A DNA stretch of 64,000 nucleotides from Mycolicibacterium sphagni (GCF_002250655.1 NZ_NOZR01000026.1:27452-91451), one strand, 5' to 3'. Positions 16,757 through 25,871 are shown, counted from the stretch's first letter. Notes: generated by a model from the letters alone, not told the origin. A program made the numbers and translations.

Positions 16757-17539
16757 ATGAGGAGTCTGGACGAGATCCGAGCCGCGCTCGAGGACTGTTA
16801 CGCGGCGATTGAAGGCCTGTGCGCGGACCTGAGCGCCGCCGAGTGGAAGACGCGGTCGTTGTGCCCGGATTGGGACATGGGCGAGGTGGTGCAGCATGTC
16901 GTCAGTATCGAAGCAGTCATGGCCGGGTGGCTGCCAGAGGATGTCAGCACCCCGCCGCCGTTCGGGCGGGCGGCGGAGTTCTTGGCTGGCACCGACGATC
17001 CGGCTGTTCTGACCGAGAAAGTGCGCGCCGTCTTCGACGAGCGGCGGCGCGATCTGAGTGCGCTGACACCAGCCGACCTGGCCCGGCCGTCGTGGATGCC
17101 GGTGGGCCCGGGCACGTATGGGCGGTTTTTGGAGATCCGCGTCTTCGATTTCTGGGTGCATGTGCGTGACATAGCGATTCCGCTGGGCCGCAGCACCGAT
17201 GACGGCGGGCTGGCTGCGGAGCTGGCACTGGCTGAGGTGGAGGGTTCCATCGGCTTCATCGCCGGGAAGAAGGTGGGTGTTCCCGATGGCAGCAGCATCG
17301 CTTTCCGGTTGACCGGGCCGGTGGTCCGCGAGATCGACGTCGCAGTCGACGGCCGCGCCAAACAGGTTGCGCACCTGGATAATCCGGATGCCGTCCTGAC
17401 GACGGATTCCACCACGTTCATCATGCTGGCCAGCGGGCGCATCGACCCGCAGGCCCAGATCGATTCGGGTGCGGTCAGCTGGACCGGGGATGCGGAGCTC
17501 GGTGAGCGCGCGGCCCGCAATCTGAGGTTCACGATGTGA
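16757..17539 (+). CDS. Mycothiol-dependent maleylpyruvate isomerase-family protein
   Basis: The 260-residue protein has the DinB-like four-helix MDMPI N-terminal domain. The motif CPDWDMGEVVQHVVSIEAVM carries the His of the Trp-X-X-X-X-Val-X-His metal pattern, and FLEIRVFDFWVHVRDI carries the second His region. A C-terminal SCP2-like domain includes FRLTGPVVREIDVAVDG. Relatives use mycothiol as cofactor for isomerisation or as thiol S-transferases. The start at ATG 16757 is favoured over a TTG 12 bases upstream. Its stop overlaps the GTG of a DsbA-fold gene, linking two thiol-type proteins. Confidence 0.85.
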   Translation: MRSLDEIRAALEDCYAAIEGLCADLSAAEWKTRSLCPDWDMGEVVQHVVSIEAVMAGWLPEDVSTPPPFGRAAEFLAGTDDPAVLTEKVRAVFDERRRDLSALTPADLARPSWMPVGPGTYGRFLEIRVFDFWVHVRDIAIPLGRSTDDGGLAAELALAEVEGSIGFIAGKKVGVPDGSSIAFRLTGPVVREIDVAVDGRAKQVAHLDNPDAVLTTDSTTFIMLASGRIDPQAQIDSGAVSWTGDAELGERAARNLRFTM

Positions 17540-18228
17540 GCGGGCAGCCGGCGTTTGTCGATTTCCATTTCGATGTCATGTGCCCGTACGCGTATCAGAC
17601 GTCGCGCTGGATGTGTGATGTGCGGGATCGGACCGGGTTGGTGGTGAACTGGCGGTTCTTCAGCCTCGAGGAGATCAACCGCCACGAAGGCAAAAAGCAC
17701 CCGTGGGAACGGGAATGGTCCTATGGCTGGTCGATGATGCGGATCGGGGCCCTGCTGCGCCGTCGGTCGATGGCCGACGTCGAGGCCTGGTATCAGCGAG
17801 CCGGCCACGCCTTGCACGTGGACGGGCACAAACCCCACGAGCCGGCGGTGGCCCGGCATTTGTTGCAGGAGCTGGGGTTTGATCCTGCTCTGGTCGATGA
17901 GGCGATCGCCGACCCCACCACCAGTGACGAGGTGCTGGCCGATCACCGCCGGGTGGTGACCGCTGACGGCTACGGCGTGCCGACGCTGTTCTTTCCCGAC
18001 GGGCAATGCTTATTCGGGCCGGTGCTCATCGACCCTCCGACCGGGGAGGCGGCGGTGCGGCTATGGGACGCCGTCGTCGCGTGGACGGAGTTCCCGCACC
18101 TCTACGAACTCCAGCGGCCCAAAACGGCCGCCGACGGGCAGCTGATCACCGAGACGTTCCGTCCGTATCTGGAAGCGCGCGACTGGGTTTCGATCAACCG
18201 CGGCGAGGTCATCAGCTTCGGGGACTAG
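17536..18228 (+). CDS. DsbA-fold thioredoxin-like protein, single active-site cysteine (CPYA)
   Basis: The 230-residue protein starts at GTG 17536 in a GTGA overlap with the upstream stop. It opens with a thioredoxin-type strand and active site, FDVMCPYAYQTSRWM, where the usual CXXC is Cys-Pro-Tyr-Ala. The DsbA helical insertion follows, then the cis-Pro loop TADGYGVPTLFFPDG. It resembles the mycobacterial mycothiol-dependent reductases of the Rv2466c kind (CPWC there), and more distantly HCCA isomerases. One Cys suggests a monothiol mechanism with mycothiol, fitting its partner gene. The function is not proven. Confidence 0.8.
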   Translation: MSGQPAFVDFHFDVMCPYAYQTSRWMCDVRDRTGLVVNWRFFSLEEINRHEGKKHPWEREWSYGWSMMRIGALLRRRSMADVEAWYQRAGHALHVDGHKPHEPAVARHLLQELGFDPALVDEAIADPTTSDEVLADHRRVVTADGYGVPTLFFPDGQCLFGPVLIDPPTGEAAVRLWDAVVAWTEFPHLYELQRPKTAADGQLITETFRPYLEARDWVSINRGEVISFGD

Positions 18229-18254
18229 GCGTGAATTCCGAAGGGGACCAATCT

Positions 18255-18280
18255 ATCCCCAGTTTCGGGTTGATCCCCAG
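18255..18280 (+). repeat. Short direct repeat upstream of DUF222/HNH gene
   Basis: ATCCCCAG occurs at 18255-18262 and again at 18273-18280, each followed by a G/T-rich stretch, 50 bp before the HNH gene. Its meaning is unknown; it could be a regulator site or the trace of a mobile unit boundary. Confidence 0.35.
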
Positions 18281-18318
18281 GTTGGGTTTCGAGGTCTCGT
18301 TGTGTCGGTGGGGCGGCA

Positions 18319-18324
18319 TATGAT
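18319..18324 (+). promoter_or_regulatory. -10 hexamer for a probably leaderless DUF222/HNH mRNA
   Basis: TATGAT ends 6 bases before the ATG at 18331, so transcription would be expected to start at or next to the start codon. No ribosome-binding sequence is present between them. Leaderless mRNAs are frequent in mycobacteria. Confidence 0.5.
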
Positions 18325-18330
18325 TCGAAC

Positions 18331-19686
18331 ATGCTTTCGATCGCCGTGGGTGAGGCGTTGGACGCGATCGACGCCGCCCGGACCACCTTGGCCAAGCTGG
18401 ATTTGAGCGGTTTGACGGTGGCCGAGTTGTTGGAGATCGCCGCCCGGTGTGAGAAGGACGCCCGCCACGACGACGTGATCCGCCACGACCTGAGCCACGA
18501 GTTGCATCAGCGCGACGTCAGCGAACTCGGCGGAGCGGCACACAAGGTGCTTGCCGACTGGCTGCGGATCACCCCGGCTGAGGCCAAGCGCCGGGCCCGG
18601 GTTACCGAACCGCTGGCCCCGCGGGTGACGTTGACCGGGGAACCGATGGCTCCACACCAGCCCGGTACGGCGGCCGCGTGGCGTGCAGGTGGGCTGGATC
18701 GCGAGCATGTCCGCGTCATCCAACGTTTCTTGGGTGATCTGCCGTGGGATGTGCCCGGCCCGGTGCGCGAGAAGAGCGAAGAGTTTCTAGCCGAACACGC
18801 CGTGCTGTTGCGGCCCGATCAGCTCGCGCGGTTGGCGGATCGACTGGCGTTGGAGATCAACCCCGATGGCGAGTTCTCCGACGAGGATCGCGCCCGCAAA
18901 CGCAGTTTCGTGTTGAGTCGACAACGACCTGACGGGATGAGTGAAGCGCGACTGTCTGTGACCCCCGAACTCCGGAGTTATCTGGAGGTGGTGTTGGCCA
19001 AATTCGCCAAGCCCGGGATGTGCAACCCCGCCGATCAGACCGCGGTCATCGACGGTGAACCCGTTCCGGCCCAGATCGAGGGCGACACCCGCACCATGGG
19101 GCAGCGCCACCACGATGCGTTGACGGCCGTCCTGCGCAGCACGCTGGGGAATCCAAAACTGGGCCAGCACAACGGACTCCCGGTCACCGTCATCGTCTCC
19201 ACCACAGTGCAGGAACTGCAGAACAAGACCGGCCACGGCATCACCGGCGGCGGCAGCATGCTGCCCATTACCGATGTCATCCGGATGGCCCGCCACAGCT
19301 ACCACTACCTGGCCCTGTTCGACGGGGTCACCGGTCAAGCCCTGTGGCTGGGCCGCAGCAAACGCATCGCATCGGCGGATCAGCGAATTGTGCTGCACGC
19401 CAAAGACCGCGGCTGCACGGCACCGGGCTGCACGGTGCCCGGCTACAACGCCCAAGTCCACCACGCCGCCAAAGACTGGTCCGACGGCGGCGCCACCAAC
19501 ATCGACGACCTCGGCTTTGCCTGCCCCTCCGACAACCAACTCGTCGAAACCGGCGGCTGGACCACGCGCAAGCTCCCCAGCGGCGACACCGAATGGATCC
19601 CACCCCCACACCTGCCATTCCTGAGCGGCGGCGTCAACACCTACCACCACCCAGAGCGCTTCCTCCCAAAAGATCCCCAAACATGA
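18331..19686 (+). CDS. DUF222 / HNH endonuclease-motif protein (13E12 repeat family)
   Basis: The 451-residue protein pairs a DUF222 helical region (residues about 20-330, with LADWLRITPAEAKRRARV and ALTAVLRSTLG) with a C-terminal HNH module. The module has zinc cysteines in CTAPGCTVPGYN, the metal histidines in VHHAAKDWSDGGATNID, and a final Asn region LACPSDNQ-like. This is the 13E12 family, present in many copies in mycobacterial genomes. A nuclease function is assumed from the motif, not shown. The open frame looks intact, with no terminal repeats. Confidence 0.9.
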   Translation: MLSIAVGEALDAIDAARTTLAKLDLSGLTVAELLEIAARCEKDARHDDVIRHDLSHELHQRDVSELGGAAHKVLADWLRITPAEAKRRARVTEPLAPRVTLTGEPMAPHQPGTAAAWRAGGLDREHVRVIQRFLGDLPWDVPGPVREKSEEFLAEHAVLLRPDQLARLADRLALEINPDGEFSDEDRARKRSFVLSRQRPDGMSEARLSVTPELRSYLEVVLAKFAKPGMCNPADQTAVIDGEPVPAQIEGDTRTMGQRHHDALTAVLRSTLGNPKLGQHNGLPVTVIVSTTVQELQNKTGHGITGGGSMLPITDVIRMARHSYHYLALFDGVTGQALWLGRSKRIASADQRIVLHAKDRGCTAPGCTVPGYNAQVHHAAKDWSDGGATNIDDLGFACPSDNQLVETGGWTTRKLPSGDTEWIPPPHLPFLSGGVNTYHHPERFLPKDPQT

Positions 19687-19785
19687 GGAAGGCGGCTAGC
19701 TCCACACTGTGCAGGGCTGTTGGTCAGCGCGGCCAATGATGTTGGCTAGGAACAATTCTCGGTCACACGCCGGGGCCAACGACAA

Positions 19786-20112
19786 CTACCCCTCAGTGTC
19801 GTTGTCGTCATGGTCTTTCGGCGGCTCAGCCAGTGACAGCTGGAAGATCAGCAGCATCAGCCCCATGATCATCACGGTGGAGATGATGTCGAACCATTGG
19901 AACGGATAGAAGGCGCCATCGATCGAGAGAACCAGCGTGGTTTCGACCACCCCGAACGCCGCCAGGAATGCGCCCATACGCCAGCGTGACTGGCCGCGGT
20001 GCAGTCGGGTACGCCGCAGCTCCACCGCGAGAGTGAGGAGAAGTACCGGAAGTATCTGGGCCAGCGCAGTCGCGGTCTCGGCGTCTACCAACACGATGGG
20101 GTGCGCGGCCAC
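19786..20112 (-). CDS. Small membrane protein, three predicted TM helices
   Basis: The 108-residue protein has hydrophobic segments near residues 15-30 (ALAQILPVLLLTLAVEL), 47-66 (AFLAAFGVVETTLVLSI) and 75-93 (IISTVMIMGLMLLIFQLSL), and an acidic tail DHDDNDTEG. I recognise no family. It starts 12 bp after the stop of the antigen 85-type gene on the same strand, so the two are probably cotranscribed. A link to export or to the mycolyltransferase is only suggested by that arrangement. Confidence 0.7.
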   Translation of the reverse strand: MAAHPIVLVDAETATALAQILPVLLLTLAVELRRTRLHRGQSRWRMGAFLAAFGVVETTLVLSIDGAFYPFQWFDIISTVMIMGLMLLIFQLSLAEPPKDHDDNDTEG

Positions 20113-20124
20113 TGGGTCCTCCGA

Positions 20125-21123
20125 TCACGCGCTCGGGGTTGCGCCGAGTACCCGCTGCAGATCGCCCTTCATGGCCTGCAGCTGTGCACCCCAGTAACCC
20201 CAGCTGTGGGTTCCGCTGGGCGGGAAATTGAACACGGCGTTGTGCCCGCCCGCAGCCAGATATTTGCGCTGGAACTCTTTGTTGGTGTCCAGCGTGATGT
20301 TCTCCAGGTAACCCGCGGAGAACAGGCCGCCGGCGTTGACGTCGTCGCCGTCGTCAAGATCGGACGGGGCACCGGTCCCGCAATAGATCCACACCGCGGT
20401 GCCGTTAGCCACCAGCCGCGCGATGTTGACCATCGGGTCGTTGCGCTGCCAGGCCGGATCACTGGCCGGACCCCACATGTCGGTGGAGCGATACCCTCCG
20501 CCGTCCTTCATGGCGACGCCGATCAGTGTCGGCCACAGGCCCAGTGACGGGTTGAGGAACCCGGACAGCGAAGCGGCGAAGATGAATTGGTCGGGATGCC
20601 AGATCGCCAAGGTCAAGGCGGCACTGCCCGACATCGACAAGCCGACGATCGCGTTGTTGATCGGAGTGATCGCTTTGTTGGTGGCCAGCCAGGCCGGCAG
20701 CTCCTGGGTGAGGAACGTTTCCCACTTGTAGGTCACGGTCCCGTTGGACCCTGCCGCGGGCCGGTACCAGTCGCTGTAGAAGCTCGATTGACCGCCGACC
20801 GGCATCACGATCGACAGGCCTGATTGGTAGTACCACTCGAAGGCGGCAGTGTTGATGTCCCAGCCGTTGGCATCGTCCTGGGCGCGCAGTCCGTCCAACA
20901 GGTAGACGGCGTGCGCGCCGCCGCCCTGGAACTGGATGCGGATGTTGCGCCCCATCGACGGGGACGGCACGTCCAGCTGCTCGACGGGCAGGCCCGCGCG
21001 CGAGTAACCGGCGGCAGGCGCCGTCTGGCCGGTAAGGCCGGCCATACCGGGACCCAGCAGGACGACAGTCGTGACGACCGCGGCCCGCTGCGCCCAGCGA
21101 ACCGCACGTTGCACGGAGATCAT
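20125..21123 (-). CDS. Antigen 85-family mycolyltransferase (Ag85C-like)
   Basis: The 332-residue exported enzyme transfers mycolic acids between trehalose mycolates and arabinogalactan. A signal peptide (residues about 10-38) precedes the mature alpha/beta-hydrolase. Signatures are VYLLDGLRAQDD, GGQSSFYSDWY, the nucleophile elbow GLSMSGSAALTLA, NPSLGLWPTLIGVAM and the catalytic His in THSWGYWGAQL. It lacks the Cys pair of Ag85A/B and reads closest to Ag85C. The start was set at MISVQRAV (21123); the longer frame adds a second hydrophobic leader. It is upstream of the small membrane protein. Confidence 0.93.
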   Translation of the reverse strand: MISVQRAVRWAQRAAVVTTVVLLGPGMAGLTGQTAPAAGYSRAGLPVEQLDVPSPSMGRNIRIQFQGGGAHAVYLLDGLRAQDDANGWDINTAAFEWYYQSGLSIVMPVGGQSSFYSDWYRPAAGSNGTVTYKWETFLTQELPAWLATNKAITPINNAIVGLSMSGSAALTLAIWHPDQFIFAASLSGFLNPSLGLWPTLIGVAMKDGGGYRSTDMWGPASDPAWQRNDPMVNIARLVANGTAVWIYCGTGAPSDLDDGDDVNAGGLFSAGYLENITLDTNKEFQRKYLAAGGHNAVFNFPPSGTHSWGYWGAQLQAMKGDLQRVLGATPSA

Positions 21124-21216
21124 CACGACCAGCAACGTAACAACGCCGGCGCTCCTGGCCTGGCCTGGCACACCTGCCGTAATGGCTTTGTGATCAAAGG
21201 AATTGGGGCCGCTCGA

Positions 21217-21681
21217 TCAGGCGGCTCTGGCGCGCACCCCCAGCACCGGCTGGCGGCTTTCACTATCGCAGAAGTCCGCCGCCCACGGCCAGCGCCCGCG
21301 GCCGTCAGCCCAGACCAGTTGCAGTGCGCGAATGGGGCCGTACAAGGCGACCGCGAAACCCATGTGCGCGTCGGGATGGTCGACCTCGACGACCTCCAGC
21401 ATGGGGCAGCCACACAGGGTGAACTGCTGGCCCGCGGTGAGCTCCACGCCGCGCAGAATGTGTTCGGCCGACCCGTTGAGCACCCGAAGGGCACGTTGCG
21501 GCGACACGTTGGTGATCAGCAGCTCGGGTACGTCGTAGTCGCTCAACCCGATCGTGTACGCAAACGGCATCCGCGGGGACTCGACGTATTGCACTGTCCA
21601 GCCCCTCCGCAAGATCTTTCCGCGCACCTCGTCGAGGTAGTCGTCGACGGTGCTGCCCGGGTGGTCGCAGATCCAGCACAT
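21217..21681 (-). CDS. DUF4262 domain protein
   Basis: The 154-residue protein starts MCWICDHPGSTVDDYL and has the DUF4262 features: a gly-rich turn after RRGWTVQYVE, then FAYTIGLSDYDVPELLITN and a C-terminal region ending in basic residues. The paired CXXC at the N-terminus might bind metal. Members occur across actinobacteria with no known role. It lies between nagA and the mycolyltransferase, all on the minus strand, but gaps of about 100 bp on each side do not force an operon. Confidence 0.75.
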   Translation of the reverse strand: MCWICDHPGSTVDDYLDEVRGKILRRGWTVQYVESPRMPFAYTIGLSDYDVPELLITNVSPQRALRVLNGSAEHILRGVELTAGQQFTLCGCPMLEVVEVDHPDAHMGFAVALYGPIRALQLVWADGRGRWPWAADFCDSESRQPVLGVRARAA

Positions 21682-21781
21682 GGCGCTGCCCCTTTCGGCT
21701 GTGTCTTCAGTGCCTCGACAGAAGGCTCACCGACACCATGCACCCAGCGTCCGACAAATTCTCGAACAGACGTTCGCCGAC

Positions 21782-22912
21782 TCAGCGGGAAACCCACGCA
21801 CCGCCGTGCAGAACGTCAGTCACTGCCAGGTCGTCATCGAGCGCGACCAGGTCGGCGCGCGCACCGGCGACCAGCACCGGACAGGGAAGGCCAAGGGCGC
21901 AAGCCGGATTCAGCGACGACTGCCGCACGGCCACTGACAATCCCTCGTCACGGGGCAGTCCGCTGTGGTCGACGGCGAATCGGAACACCCGGTCCATCGT
22001 CGCGGTACTACCGGCGATCGTCGACGTGCCGGCCAGAGTCGCCATGCCGCCGGCGACCTCGACGTCCATCCGCCCGATCTGATAGTGCCCATCACCGGCC
22101 CCGGCGGCAGCCATCGCGTCGGTGATCAATGACAACCGGTCGGAGCCGGCGGCCCGGCTCACATGCCGGTACAGGGCTGCGTTGACGTGCACGCCGTCGG
22201 CGATCAGTTCGACGGTCACCCGCGGGTCTTCCAGCAGGGCGATCACCGGGCCCGGCTCGCGGTGGTGGATCGGTCGCATCGCGTTGAACAGGTGTGTCCC
22301 CACCGTTGCGCCCGCTGTGATCGCCGCCCGGGTCTGCTCATAGGTCGCCTCGGTATGACCGACCGCTGCTACCGCACCGGCGTCCACTATCCGTTCGATG
22401 GCGGCCATCGAGCCCGTGCGTTCCGGTGCCAGGGTGACCATCCGGATAGTTCCGCCGCCGGCCTTCAGCACGCGGTCGACCTCACCGGCGTCCGGATCGC
22501 GCAGAAACACGGGATCGTGTGCCCCACAACGCTTGACAGCCAGCCACGGTCCCTCCAGATGAACCCCGCCGATCAAACCCTCGCGCACGTGCCCGGCCAG
22601 CACCTGGACTTGGTGCAGCAGGTCGGCCGGCCCGGCAGAGACCAGCGACGCGATGAGCGTCGTGGTGCCGTGGCGGCGATGGCAATCCACCGCTGCCACC
22701 GTGGCGGCCCTGGTTGCCGCTGAGAAATCCGAACCCCCGCCGCCGTGCACGTGGGTGTCGACGAAACCGGGTACCACCGTGCCCAGGTGCCGGTCGGCGG
22801 GTCGCGGTGGGTCCCCGGCTCCGAGGGCTGCCACCGTCGCACCGGATACCTCGATCCAGCCCGGCCGCAACAACTCTCGGCCCGTCAGCAGGGTTTCGGC
22901 GGTGAGCAGCAC
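21782..22912 (-). CDS. nagA: N-acetylglucosamine-6-phosphate deacetylase
   Basis: The 376-residue amidohydrolase removes the acetyl group from GlcNAc-6-P. It shows the metal-binding VDTHVHGGGGSDFS motif near residue 51, the LEGPWLAVKRCGAHD block, the AVGHTEATYEQTRAAI His, THLFNAMRPIHHREPG and the catalytic Asp in LITDAMAAAG. The GTG start at 22912 is immediately after the nagB TGA, implying translational coupling. It is third in an EIIA-nagB-nagA operon for cytoplasmic use of N-acetylglucosamine. Confidence 0.95.
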   Translation of the reverse strand: MLLTAETLLTGRELLRPGWIEVSGATVAALGAGDPPRPADRHLGTVVPGFVDTHVHGGGGSDFSAATRAATVAAVDCHRRHGTTTLIASLVSAGPADLLHQVQVLAGHVREGLIGGVHLEGPWLAVKRCGAHDPVFLRDPDAGEVDRVLKAGGGTIRMVTLAPERTGSMAAIERIVDAGAVAAVGHTEATYEQTRAAITAGATVGTHLFNAMRPIHHREPGPVIALLEDPRVTVELIADGVHVNAALYRHVSRAAGSDRLSLITDAMAAAGAGDGHYQIGRMDVEVAGGMATLAGTSTIAGSTATMDRVFRFAVDHSGLPRDEGLSVAVRQSSLNPACALGLPCPVLVAGARADLVALDDDLAVTDVLHGGAWVSR

Positions 22913-23698
22913 TCAGATGCCCTGCCACTTCGGCTTGGACAGGTAGGTCTCCCGGTAGTAGTCGGCCAGCTGCAGCCGACGGGCGGCGGCGCCGTCGAGC
23001 AGCACCGTGACGTGGGGATGGTGCTGCAGGACGGTGGCCGGCCACATCGCGCTCACCGGTCCTTCGACGAGTTGGTGCACGGCTTCGGCCTTGGAGCGGC
23101 CGGTCGCCACCAGGATCACGTGGCGGGCCGCCATGATGGTGCCCAATCCCTGCGTCAGGCAATGCGTGGGGACGAGGTCGACGTTGCCGCCGAAGAACCG
23201 CGCGTTGTCGATACGCGTCTGGCGCGTCAGCGTTTTGATCCGGGTTCGCGACGCCAGCGACGAGCCGGGCTCGTTGAAACCGATGTGGCCGTCGGTGCCG
23301 ATGCCCAGGATCTGCAGGTCGACACCGCCCGACGCCTCGATCGCCTGCTCGTAGCCGGCGCACGCCGCCGGAATGTCGTCGGCCAGGCCGTCGGGACCGG
23401 CCACCGCCTCCGGTGCGAAGTCGACACGCGAGACGAACACCGCGTCGATGACGTTGCGGTAGCGCTCGGGATGGTTGGCGGGCAGCCCGACGTACTCGTC
23501 GAGGGTGAAGCCGCGGGCGTGACGAAAGGAGAGGCGCCGCGCCTCGTAGCGGTCGGCCAACTCGTCATAGATCGTCAGTGGTGACGAGCCGGTGGCCAGC
23601 CCCAGCACCGCTGTCGGCTTGCCAAGCAGCAGCGCCTCGATGGCCTCGGCGGCGATGATGCCGATCTGCTGCGTGTCCTCTCCGATGACAACTTCCAT
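22913..23698 (-). CDS. nagB: Glucosamine-6-phosphate deaminase
   Basis: The 261-residue enzyme converts glucosamine-6-P to fructose-6-P and ammonia. Family motifs are LGLATGSSPLTIYDEL for phosphate binding, FTLDEYVGLPANHPERYRN with the catalytic Asp, and the LGIGTDGHIGFNEPGSS loop with the catalytic His. Its length is normal. It begins 4 bp after the EIIA stop and ends directly against nagA, so the three form one operon that feeds amino sugars into glycolysis. Confidence 0.95.
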   Translation of the reverse strand: MEVVIGEDTQQIGIIAAEAIEALLLGKPTAVLGLATGSSPLTIYDELADRYEARRLSFRHARGFTLDEYVGLPANHPERYRNVIDAVFVSRVDFAPEAVAGPDGLADDIPAACAGYEQAIEASGGVDLQILGIGTDGHIGFNEPGSSLASRTRIKTLTRQTRIDNARFFGGNVDLVPTHCLTQGLGTIMAARHVILVATGRSKAEAVHQLVEGPVSAMWPATVLQHHPHVTVLLDGAAARRLQLADYYRETYLSKPKWQGI

Positions 23699-23702
23699 GT
23701 GC

Positions 23703-24173
23703 TTACTTGCTGGCCGTGAAAAGTGCTGAACCAGAAACGATTTCAGCGCCGTTGACGACGGCGTCGCCGACCACGACGTTGGCCGGTTCGCGCTCGTCCA
23801 TGACGACGACGGGAACGATGGGATTCAAGCCGGCGGCTACGACTGCCGGCACGTCATAGGTGATCACCGTTTGACCGGCGGCCACGGTATCGCCTTCGGC
23901 GACATGGGCGCTGAATCCAACACCCTTCAGTGCCACCGTGTCGAGGCCGAGATGGACCAGAACGCCGACGTTCTCGCTCGTCGTGATGATGTAGGCGTGC
24001 GGCATCAGCTTCAGGATCCGACCGCCGACCGGCGCCACGGCGTCGACCACCGTATGTGGGGGATCGACCGCGGCGCCGTAACCCACCATGCCCTGGGAGA
24101 AAACGGGATCCGGCACATCGCGCAGCGCGACGGCGCGTCCGGACACCGGTGCGTGGACGGGCGTTGTGCTCAC
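23703..24173 (-). CDS. PTS EIIA component, glucose/N-acetylglucosamine family
   Basis: The 156-residue protein is a free EIIA of the Glc family. The GTG at 24173 (VSTTPVHAPVSG) is chosen because GGAG is 5 bases upstream; an ATG at 24197 is the alternative. The active-site histidines are His59 (KLMPHAYIITTS) and the phosphorylated His74 (VGVLVHLGLDTVALKG). It passes phosphate from HPr to the EIIB domain of the divergent permease. EI and HPr genes are not in the window. Confidence 0.92.
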   Translation of the reverse strand: MSTTPVHAPVSGRAVALRDVPDPVFSQGMVGYGAAVDPPHTVVDAVAPVGGRILKLMPHAYIITTSENVGVLVHLGLDTVALKGVGFSAHVAEGDTVAAGQTVITYDVPAVVAAGLNPIVPVVVMDEREPANVVVGDAVVNGAEIVSGSALFTASK

Positions 24174-24302
24174 ATCGACTCCTTCGGCTGGTGGCATCGA
24201 GAATAGAGAGTGGGCGCCTGCAGGCGTGGCGGAAACAGCGTCTCTCGTGCGAAGGTTTGTTTAAGCTTCGGCTGTGCTGCGACAACGGGAGGTCGACCGG
24301 CG

Positions 24303-25871
24303 ATGAGCGCGTCCACCAAAGACTCAGGGGCACAGCAAAAGTCGAGACTGAGGATTCCGGGCTTCGCGCAGCTGCAGCGTCTCGGCAAGAGCCTGATGCT
24401 TCCGATCGCCGTGCTGCCCGCCGCGGGCATCCTGCTGCGGCTGGGCCAAGACGACCTGCTGGGCCGGATCAAGGCACCGGTGATCGGGCCGTTCTTCCAG
24501 GCGATGAGCGCCGCCGGCGGGGCGTTGTTCAACAATCTGGCCCTGCTGTTCGCCGTCGGCGTCGCGATCGGCTTCGCCCGCAAGGCCGACGGCTCGACTG
24601 CGCTGTCGGCCGTCGTCGGATATCTGGTGATGCAGGCGGTGTTCAAGACCATGTCGCCGTTCGTACTCGCGGGGCAGCTCGACAAAGCCGGCGAACAGGC
24701 ACAGATCAACTACAGCGTATTCGGCGGAATCATCATCGGGCTCATCACCGCGTGGCTCTTCGACCGCTACCACACCATCCAGCTACCGGCCTATCTAGGC
24801 TTCTTCGGCGGCCGGCGCTTCGTGCCGATCGTGGTGTCGCTGGCGTCCCTGGTGGTCGCCTTCGCAATGAGCTACTTCTACCCGATCTTCGACGCCGGGC
24901 TCACCGGGCTGGGCCGCTTCATCGGCGGTGCGGGCGCCCTGGGCGCCTTCGTCTACGGGTTCGCCAACCGCATGCTGATACCACTTGGCCTGCACCACAT
25001 CCTGAACTCCTACGTGTGGTTCATCTACGGCAGCTACCCGACCGGCGATGGCCACGTCGTCACCGGCGAGCTCACTCGGTTCGCTGCCGGCGACCCCAGC
25101 GCGGGCCTCCTGACGTCCGGCTTCTATCCGATCCTGATGTTCGGTCTGCCCGGCGCGGCGCTGGCGATGATCCACGTCGCGAACAAGAAGCAGCGCAAGG
25201 TCGCGTTCGGCATCCTGTCGGCCGCCGCGCTGACCGCTTTCCTCACCGGGGTGACCGAGCCGCTGGAGTTCGCCTTCATGTTCGTGGCCTTCCCGCTCTA
25301 TGTCGTGCACGCCGTGCTGACCGGACTGTCCCTGGCGATCGCGTACCTGCTGGACATCCATCTGGGGTTCTCGTTCTCGGCGGGCCTCATCGACCTGCTG
25401 CTGTACGGCACCGCGCCGGCCGCCAAAAACATCCCCTTGCTCGTCGTCATGGGCCTGGTTTTCTTCGCGGTCTACTACCTGCTGTTCCGGTTCGCCATCA
25501 CGAAATGGAACATGCGTACGCCGGGACGTGAGCCGGAGGCGGAGTTCGATGCCGAGGAGCGGGCCAACCTCAGCGAGGGCGCGGCACCGGCGACGGCAGT
25601 CGCTGCCGACGGTGCTGTTTTGACCGCCCAGGTCGCCGTCGACAGCAGGGCCGAGCAACTCATCGCGGCCTTCGGTGGCCGGGAGAACCTGCGCAATGTC
25701 GACGCCTGCATCACCCGGTTGCGGATGGAAGTGGCCGACCCGGGCAAGGTCGACCCGGATGGGTTGCGCGGTCTGGGCGCGGCCGGGGTGATCGAAGTGG
25801 GCAACAGCGTTCAGGCGGTATTCGGCACTCAGGCCGAGGTGCTGAAGAACGAGATCACCGACGCCCTCTGA
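24303..25871 (+). CDS. nagE: PTS permease EIICB, N-acetylglucosamine type
   Basis: The 522-residue membrane permease starts MSASTKDSGA after a GGGAGG site. The EIIC part (about residues 20-400) has ten or so hydrophobic segments and signatures such as LMLPIAVLPAAGILLRLG, GLHHILNSYVWF and the GVTEPLEFAFMFVAFPLY loop. The EIIB domain follows a linker, with its phospho-Cys in NVDACITRLRMEV near residue 469. Together with the divergent EIIA-nagBA genes it imports and phosphorylates GlcNAc. Glucose specificity is less likely given the neighbours. Confidence 0.92.
   Translation: MSASTKDSGAQQKSRLRIPGFAQLQRLGKSLMLPIAVLPAAGILLRLGQDDLLGRIKAPVIGPFFQAMSAAGGALFNNLALLFAVGVAIGFARKADGSTALSAVVGYLVMQAVFKTMSPFVLAGQLDKAGEQAQINYSVFGGIIIGLITAWLFDRYHTIQLPAYLGFFGGRRFVPIVVSLASLVVAFAMSYFYPIFDAGLTGLGRFIGGAGALGAFVYGFANRMLIPLGLHHILNSYVWFIYGSYPTGDGHVVTGELTRFAAGDPSAGLLTSGFYPILMFGLPGAALAMIHVANKKQRKVAFGILSAAALTAFLTGVTEPLEFAFMFVAFPLYVVHAVLTGLSLAIAYLLDIHLGFSFSAGLIDLLLYGTAPAAKNIPLLVVMGLVFFAVYYLLFRFAITKWNMRTPGREPEAEFDAEERANLSEGAAPATAVAADGAVLTAQVAVDSRAEQLIAAFGGRENLRNVDACITRLRMEVADPGKVDPDGLRGLGAAGVIEVGNSVQAVFGTQAEVLKNEITDAL

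Noticed and set aside
18331..19686. DUF222/HNH gene as a mobile element
   Set aside because: I found no terminal inverted repeats, target duplication, transposase or intron RNA features around it. Multi-copy status alone does not make it mobile.
24215..24226. 12-bp palindrome CGCCTGCAGGCG between the EIIA and EIICB genes
   Set aside because: It resembles a Nag-regulator site by position only, does not match DasR-type operators that I know, and GC-rich palindromes of this size are frequent here.
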